The position numbers were made by a program, and so were the translations under genes. A stretch of 64,000 bases of DNA from Leptospirillum ferrooxidans C2-3 (lineage in GTDB: Bacteria > Nitrospirota > Leptospirillia > Leptospirillales > Leptospirillaceae): positions 527,486-591,485 of the forward strand of contig NC_017094.1 in assembly GCF_000284315.1 (NCBI RefSeq), in the 5' to 3' direction. The notes beneath the pieces are model-generated. The model searched no databases. It was given only the letters and a program-made list of their open reading frames with translations, and was not told where the DNA came from. Within the stretch, counting starts at the first letter, position 1; the number at the start of each line of letters is the position of its first letter. Below, one piece after another: positions 59,070-64,000 of this stretch.

Positions 59070-59089
59070 ATGGTATTATCAATTACCAT
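59070..59089. promoter_or_regulatory. Operator-like palindrome (copy 4, one mismatch)
   Basis: ATGGTAT-TATCAA-TTACCAT, one base different from the other three. It lies 45 bases upstream of the dotI operon start and 48 bases upstream of topoisomerase III, in AT-rich DNA, so it could control both directions. Confidence 0.75.
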
Positions 59090-59137
59090 TTAATTATATT
59101 ACTCCAGAAACACAGAAAGTCAAAAGGAGGTTTCTCT

Positions 59138-61438
59138 ATGAGATTGTTTATCGCCGAAAAACCCAGTCTTGCCAGAGCGATAGCGGAGGCGATCGGAAAC
59201 CCCGTCAAAACAAGGACGCATATCGATTGCGGGTCGGACCGGGTCACCTGGTGCATCGGTCACATCATGGAACAGGCCCCTCCAGAGGCTTATGGAAAAG
59301 AATTCGCTCCCCCGTGGGATCTTCGCCCTCTTCCGGTCCTCCCGGAAAAATGGCTGGTTCTTCCGCTCAAACCTCTTCCTAATCCTTTCGGAAAAGATTC
59401 AATCACCGAACAAAACAGATTCAGAAAGGGAATTTTCGAACACTTCGAAGCGATTTCGCGGATGATCATGGATCCTTCTGTCACGGAAATCGTCAATGCC
59501 GGCGATCCGGACCGCGAGGGGCAGTTGATCGTCGATGAAATACTCGAGTACCTGAATGTCAAAAAGAAGGTCTTGCGGATCTGGCTGAAAGCTCTCGATC
59601 CGGAAACGATCAGGAAGGCGATCAGGAATCTTGAAGACAATGCTCTTCCGAAGTTTCGTGGCCTTAAAAATTCTGCCCTGGCAAGATCGAGAGCGGACTG
59701 GCTTGTGGGGATGAACATGACGAGGGCGATCACATCGGTTGCCCAGACCAGAACGGGAGACAGGACGGTTTGGTCTATCGGGAGGGTCCAGACACCTGTT
59801 CTAAGGCTGGTTCACGATCGAAACGAAGAGATCGCCAATTTCCATCCCAAGGATTTTTTTGTTCCTGTGTTGACGGTCGAAACGGGAAAGAATGTTTCCG
59901 TCGATCTTGAATGGTCCGAACGAGATATTCCGGGGGTGACGGATGAGGAAAAGCGCATTCTGGAAAGACGGGATGCGGAAAAGATCGTTCAGAGTGCCAA
60001 GGGGAAGAGTTTTCCGCTGGAGGTCAAGAAAGAGAACAAATCAGTCGGCGCTCCTTTGCCATGGTCTCTTTCCTCCTTGCAGGTCTTTGCCGGAAAAGAA
60101 TTCGGCCTGAACCCGAAGGAAGTTCTTGAAACGGTTAAATCCTTGTATGACAACGGTTTTGTCAGCTACCCGAGAACCGATTGCGAGTATCTCCCTGAAA
60201 GCATTCATCAGGACGCGGCAAGAATCATCTCTTTGCTTCTTCCTGTTTTCTCTATCGAGAAGAACCTTGTCAATCCTTCACAGAAATCGAAAGCGTTCAA
60301 TGATTCCAGGGTGACGGCCCATTATGCGATTACTCCTACGATCAAGGTCCCTTCATTCAGAAGTCTTTCTCACGACGAACGCTCAATCTACGAGGCGATA
60401 TCAAGGGTTTATCTAGCCCAATTCGCTCCTGCCCTCTTCCTTTCTGAAACAAAAATCGGACTGAAGGTCTCCCCCGAATCGTTTTCGGTGTCGGGAAAGA
60501 TCATCCAGGCAAAGGGTTGGACGGAGATATGGCCTCATGGAGGCCCGAAAAACGACAAGGTGTTGCCCCCAGTCGACAACTTCGATCCCGGGAAGGTGAC
60601 GGAGGCAAGCGTCAGGGGAGGGAAGACGACTCCTCCGAAACCGTTCACTGAGTCAGGAATTATCGAGGTCATGAAGTCGGTTCACAAATACGTCTCCGAC
60701 AAGGAAGCAAAATCCATCTTGAAGGAGTCGGACGGGATCGGGACGGAAGCGACGAGGGCGGAAATTGTGAGTCAGTTAATTCTGCGGAGTCTCCTTGAAA
60801 AGGCTTCCGGCAAATCGAAGGATCCGGCGCTCCTGGTGACGGATAAGGGGAGAAATTTGCTGAAGTCCGTTCCTGCAGAAGTCTCAAATCCCGTTTTGAC
60901 GGCCACATGGGAGCGAGCCCTTTCCGAAATCGCATCGGGAGGCTCCGGGCCTGACGCATTTGTTCATGAGGTATCGGGAATGGTGGCCAAATGGATCTTC
61001 TCCCTGAAAGAGGTGTCCGGAACGATCGATATGGGCATCGCTTCAAAACAGACTGTCCCATCTCCCTGTCCTTCCTGCGGACGTCCGCTCGCAAGAATCA
61101 AGGGACCATCCGGATTCTTCTGGGGGTGTACTGGATACCGGGATACGGAAAAATCCTGCAAGACGACCTGTCCGGATGAACGGGGAAAGCCCGGAAAACC
61201 GAGGGAAGCGGAAAAACCGGAGGGGATCGGCCCATCCTGCCCGAAATGCGGAAAATCGACGGGAGAGATGAAAACAAAGATGAAAATTTCCTATTTCCGT
61301 TGTCCGGAAGGCCACGGCCCCTGGTGGTCGGACAACGGTGGGCTCGGAAAGGAATGGGAGCCCTTTTCTGCCAAAGGAAAATCCGGGCCGAAGGTTACCA
61401 AAACCTCCGGATCCCAAAAAAAGAGAGGGGTCCGGTGA
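59138..61438 (+). CDS. topB: Topoisomerase III-like type IA topoisomerase (TraE/TopB)
   Basis: 766 residues; ATG at 59138 after AAAAGGAGGTTTCTCT. Toprim domain with LFIAEKPSLARAIAEAIG and NAGDPDREGQLIVDEIL; active-site tyrosine near residue 344 in FVSYPRTDCEYLP; then LMKSVHKYVS-like and GIGTEATRAEIV segments. The C-terminus has zinc-finger cysteine pairs (CPSCGRPL, CPKCGKS). It relaxes or decatenates DNA. Similar enzymes (TraE of RP4-type plasmids) travel on conjugative plasmids. Confidence 0.93.
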   Translation: MRLFIAEKPSLARAIAEAIGNPVKTRTHIDCGSDRVTWCIGHIMEQAPPEAYGKEFAPPWDLRPLPVLPEKWLVLPLKPLPNPFGKDSITEQNRFRKGIFEHFEAISRMIMDPSVTEIVNAGDPDREGQLIVDEILEYLNVKKKVLRIWLKALDPETIRKAIRNLEDNALPKFRGLKNSALARSRADWLVGMNMTRAITSVAQTRTGDRTVWSIGRVQTPVLRLVHDRNEEIANFHPKDFFVPVLTVETGKNVSVDLEWSERDIPGVTDEEKRILERRDAEKIVQSAKGKSFPLEVKKENKSVGAPLPWSLSSLQVFAGKEFGLNPKEVLETVKSLYDNGFVSYPRTDCEYLPESIHQDAARIISLLLPVFSIEKNLVNPSQKSKAFNDSRVTAHYAITPTIKVPSFRSLSHDERSIYEAISRVYLAQFAPALFLSETKIGLKVSPESFSVSGKIIQAKGWTEIWPHGGPKNDKVLPPVDNFDPGKVTEASVRGGKTTPPKPFTESGIIEVMKSVHKYVSDKEAKSILKESDGIGTEATRAEIVSQLILRSLLEKASGKSKDPALLVTDKGRNLLKSVPAEVSNPVLTATWERALSEIASGGSGPDAFVHEVSGMVAKWIFSLKEVSGTIDMGIASKQTVPSPCPSCGRPLARIKGPSGFFWGCTGYRDTEKSCKTTCPDERGKPGKPREAEKPEGIGPSCPKCGKSTGEMKTKMKISYFRCPEGHGPWWSDNGGLGKEWEPFSAKGKSGPKVTKTSGSQKKRGVR

Positions 61439-62295
61439 GAAAAATTCTGGTGGGCTTTCTGTCCGTTCTCATGATCTTTCCTGGATCGATCGTTTCCATG
61501 GCAGCACAGGGACAGTCGCCAGCCACCACGACCGCACCCTCTCCACAGTCACAGTCCGTGACATCGATACAGAACCAGCTCAACTCCGACCTTGTTTCAT
61601 CCTCAACGACTCCGCCTCCGACCCCGTCCCAGGGCGGAGGATATCAGTCTGTCCCGGCGGGTACCGCTCCGAACAACTGCGCGGCCCAGCCGATCCTGAA
61701 CGCCATGGCGGGAGCCCAGTCGGGCTATCTGAATACGGCCAGCAGGGCGGTCTCGAAGCACCAGGGAGTGATGCAGGCATTGGCCAGCCAATTGGATGTC
61801 TGTTCCCAGAACTTCCTGAAATTTGCTTTTGGACTGTCCTCGTCTCTTCCGGGCTGGTCGGCGGTCTTGGACCAGATCGTCACGATGGCCTGCTCAATGG
61901 CCGGACAGGCGGTCTACGACGCCCTCATGTGTCTCATCAACGGAGCGCTCTATGGCGCCCTCACCGGAAAACCGTTCGGGTTCTGTGGCGGATATGTCAT
62001 GAATGCGACCATGTCCGGTGGAATGAACGTCAACCCTTCGACAGGCCAGCTTCAATTGTCCGGGACCGGATCGACCGGAAATTCGTCCTTTACCTCCGGC
62101 GTCTCGGGAAACGCCACCCCGAACATCGGTACGTCCCAGAGTTCGGGAATGAACAACTCCACCTATAACGCCGGCGGAAACTACACCCCAGGACAGGGCA
62201 TCCAGAATTCCACGTCCGGAGGAAGTACTGGATCGGGACAATCTATTGGGCCGGGCGGAGGCGTCACCGGAACCATTCAGAAACTTTTCCAGTGA
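61435..62295 (+). CDS. Secreted hypothetical transfer-region protein
   Basis: 286 residues from a GTG at 61435 overlapping the topoisomerase stop. Signal peptide ends near SMAAQ. A central helical region with cysteines (NNCAAQ, LDVCSQNF, ACSMAG, LMCLING, FGFCGG) is followed by a Gly/Ser/Asn-rich low-complexity tail. It precedes another secreted gene and both probably serve the transfer machine or cell surface. No family recognised. Confidence 0.65.
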   Translation: MRKILVGFLSVLMIFPGSIVSMAAQGQSPATTTAPSPQSQSVTSIQNQLNSDLVSSSTTPPPTPSQGGGYQSVPAGTAPNNCAAQPILNAMAGAQSGYLNTASRAVSKHQGVMQALASQLDVCSQNFLKFAFGLSSSLPGWSAVLDQIVTMACSMAGQAVYDALMCLINGALYGALTGKPFGFCGGYVMNATMSGGMNVNPSTGQLQLSGTGSTGNSSFTSGVSGNATPNIGTSQSSGMNNSTYNAGGNYTPGQGIQNSTSGGSTGSGQSIGPGGGVTGTIQKLFQ

Positions 62296-62317
62296 GGAGG
62301 AGTCGAGGAGAATCATG

Positions 62318-63448
62318 ATGAGACGATTTCGTTTTTTTTCCGCCTTGCTTCTGATTGGTGGAGCCATTTTTCTGTTTCGTCCGATCCCGGCGATGGCGGT
62401 CGCCGGATCGTCCTATGTCCAGTGCCTGGGAGTGGTGACGGCGGAAATGTCCGCCCTCATGGCCGCCGGAAGCGCCACCCCTTCAGTTATTGCGGGAACC
62501 GTTTCCGCAAGTCTGACGTTGAATCTCCAGCCGTATGTCGAAGCCATGGCGGCCGAGATCTGCGCACAGGGATCGAATGTTGTTTCGGGCTTGGCATCCC
62601 TCACCGCGGCCCTGTCTTCGGATCTTCACAACCAGGCCCGTCAGACGGACGCCTCCCTCACGCACAAGTACCTGATCGGAGAACGCCTCCGGACAGAGCG
62701 GGAATACGGTCCCCACGCAACTGTCGCCCATGTCTGCGCCAGAAGCATGGAGGCAGGTCAGGCCGGGCCTGTCATCGGAAGTGCCGCCACCACGGCCGCC
62801 ACATCCGACATGATCGCCAACCAGTGGATGCAACAGACTATCCCGAAAACCGCGGCTCTCCAGAAAATCGCCAGTCAGCCGGCGGAAAACTTCGACGCAG
62901 CGAATCTGTTCGGAACAAACGATCTGGCCGGAGGATCGACCCTGACTCCGACACAGGCCACGGCTGCCCAAAATTATGTTCTGAATGTCACGAACCCCAT
63001 TCCCTATGCCGCGGGATCCACTCCGTCGGCGAATACGACCGAAGGACAGAGAGCCTCGGTCGCCAATCTTCGGGAGCATGCCGTCCTGTCGCTCGCCCGT
63101 CATGCCATGAATGAACAACTGGCGCTTCGGACCGCCCAGGCCAATCCCCAACTTGTGACCTGGCAAAACACCCTGGCGCAGGAATCGGGCCTCCCGCCGG
63201 TTCCGGTTTCTGCCGGAGGAGTGAGTCTCATGAGCGTTCTGGGAACGGACGTGAACAGCCGGTTTAGCAACCCGTCCTGGCTTACCGAACTTCACACCCT
63301 TTCATCAACCGGGGTCCTTCGGGAGACCGCTCTCGAAGGGGCACTTGAGATCGAGATCGAATGGCAAAGCCTCCTGTCCGACCAGAAAATGGAGGCGCTT
63401 TTGGCTGCGATCGCGGCGAAGCAGGTGGAGATCCGGAGGCAGCCGTGA
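62318..63448 (+). CDS. Secreted helical protein, possible transfer component
   Basis: 376 residues; ATG codons at 62315 and 62318 follow GAGGAG. Signal peptide ends near AMAVA. The mature protein is mainly helical with three cysteines (YVQCLG, AEICAQ, HVCARS) and a charged segment HKYLIGERLRTEREYGPHA. Similar secreted proteins are found near conjugative channel genes, but I cannot name the family. Its stop overlaps the GTG of the next gene. Confidence 0.65.
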   Translation: MRRFRFFSALLLIGGAIFLFRPIPAMAVAGSSYVQCLGVVTAEMSALMAAGSATPSVIAGTVSASLTLNLQPYVEAMAAEICAQGSNVVSGLASLTAALSSDLHNQARQTDASLTHKYLIGERLRTEREYGPHATVAHVCARSMEAGQAGPVIGSAATTAATSDMIANQWMQQTIPKTAALQKIASQPAENFDAANLFGTNDLAGGSTLTPTQATAAQNYVLNVTNPIPYAAGSTPSANTTEGQRASVANLREHAVLSLARHAMNEQLALRTAQANPQLVTWQNTLAQESGLPPVPVSAGGVSLMSVLGTDVNSRFSNPSWLTELHTLSSTGVLRETALEGALEIEIEWQSLLSDQKMEALLAAIAAKQVEIRRQP

Positions 63449-63720
63449 CCCGGGAGTTTGTCCGGAGATCTTGCGGACATGGAGAGGCGGTTTACGCTGT
63501 CGGCCCATTCTGTGGGCGACATAGAAGGATACAAATTGCGGAAAAAGAACTCTGCGGAATTTGCCGGGAAAAAAGAAAGTCCTCCGAAAGAGAGGCCCAG
63601 GCGGCCATGACGGAGAAAAACGACCGGAACCCTTCCGGCGAACAGAGTTTCTCCGGAGAAGTCAGGGACATCTTGAAAGAAAGAAACAACCATAACAACC
63701 ATCAAGGAGACAACTCATGA
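63445..63720 (+). CDS. Small zinc-knuckle-like protein, paralogue of 2968 gene
   Basis: About 91 residues from a GTG at 63445. The N-terminal 40 residues repeat the CGH ... CxxCR layout of the protein at 2968 (RRSCGHGEAVYAVG, CGICREKRK), with one additional Cys. The C-terminal half is charged and Asn/His rich. Overlaps its neighbours at both ends. Probably cytoplasmic; function unknown. Confidence 0.6.
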   Translation: MTREFVRRSCGHGEAVYAVGPFCGRHRRIQIAEKELCGICREKRKSSEREAQAAMTEKNDRNPSGEQSFSGEVRDILKERNNHNNHQGDNS

Positions 63721-64000
63721 TCAGAAAAATCAAAAGCGCAATCCTGACTCTCGTTCTGGCGGCTTCATTCGGATTTTTCCTCCCCAACGCGGATGCTTCC
63801 GATTCCGGCCCCGGAGTCTGGGATTTCCTTCTCTTTGGAAATCTTGATATGGGGAGCAATTTTAATGCCGGAACCTTGGGAATGAATTCTGCAGGCACGA
63901 CTGTCTACAAAGGATCATCTCCCATTACGTCGGCCGGATACGGATTCGGGTTCGGGACCGAGGTCTGGTTCACGGACAACATTGCGGCAAGAGTTCTTCT
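63717..64000 (+). CDS. Secreted or outer-membrane protein, cut by window edge
   Basis: The first 94 residues are visible. Signal peptide ends near ADASD. The mature start (GVWDFLLFGNLDMGSNFNAG, then AGYGFGFGTEVWFTDNIAARVL) has alternating aromatic and small residues typical of an outer-membrane beta-barrel. The rest lies beyond the right edge. Start ATG at 63717 overlaps the previous stop. Confidence 0.65.
   Translation, partial: MIRKIKSAILTLVLAASFGFFLPNADASDSGPGVWDFLLFGNLDMGSNFNAGTLGMNSAGTTVYKGSSPITSAGYGFGFGTEVWFTDNIAARVL

Overview
The window looks like part of a large conjugative plasmid or integrative conjugative element from a moderately GC-rich Gram-negative bacterium. My best guess for the host is an acidophilic Nitrospirota such as Leptospirillum. 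That guess rests on gene style and overall resemblance and was not tested by any search. No rRNA or tRNA genes and no housekeeping operons were seen.

Layout. 0.2-3.2 kb: phage-style replication genes (initiator-like protein, helicase-loader-like protein). 3.2-13.5 kb: transfer genes mixed with small genes, including an IcmD/TraR-like protein, a VirB9-like periplasmic protein, a DsbC-like lipoprotein, SSB, a lytic transglycosylase, DotH and DotG, a regulator, a prepilin peptidase, a PLD nuclease and an IcmC/TraQ-like protein. 14-22 kb: a mobilisation module (ribbon-helix-helix accessory protein, a split coupling protein, a TrwC/TraI-class relaxase) flanked by perfect 182-bp inverted repeats. 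22.5-24.4 kb: insertion-sequence debris. 24.4-27.1 kb: minus-strand genes (NucS-like nuclease, HTH regulator, EAL protein). 27.3-31.6 kb: DotD-DotC-DotB-IcmT in the IncI traH-I-J-K order, then an actin-like ParM segregation pair. 31.6-43.7 kb: an R64-like thin-pilus operon (pilL, N, O, P, Q, R, S, M, V) ending in a small shufflon, with two silent reversed pilV 3' ends and a tyrosine recombinase. 44-56 kb: a c-di-GMP and sensory cluster (HD-GYP, GGDEF, chemoreceptor-like protein, a sigma-54/GIY-YIG fusion, a globin-coupled GGDEF-EAL sensor behind a tetranucleotide repeat, HDOD, PAS-GGDEF-EAL). 56.5-59 kb: a minus-strand operon with RadC and DotI/IcmL. 59.1-64 kb: topoisomerase III and secreted proteins, with an envelope protein running off the right edge.

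How it fits together. The relaxase, accessory protein and coupling protein would prepare DNA. A type IVB (Dot/Icm, IncI-Tra) channel would export it. A type IVb pilus with a switchable PilV tip would hold the recipient. ParM/ParR, SSB and topoisomerase III would serve maintenance. A 20-bp operator-like palindrome, ATGGTAT-N6-ATACCAT, occurs at four separate places: before the HD-domain gene, between the EAL gene and dotD, before pilS, and between the dotI operon and topoisomerase III. This suggests one regulator ties these units together. Two related HTH regulators (near 9.5 kb and 26 kb) are candidates.
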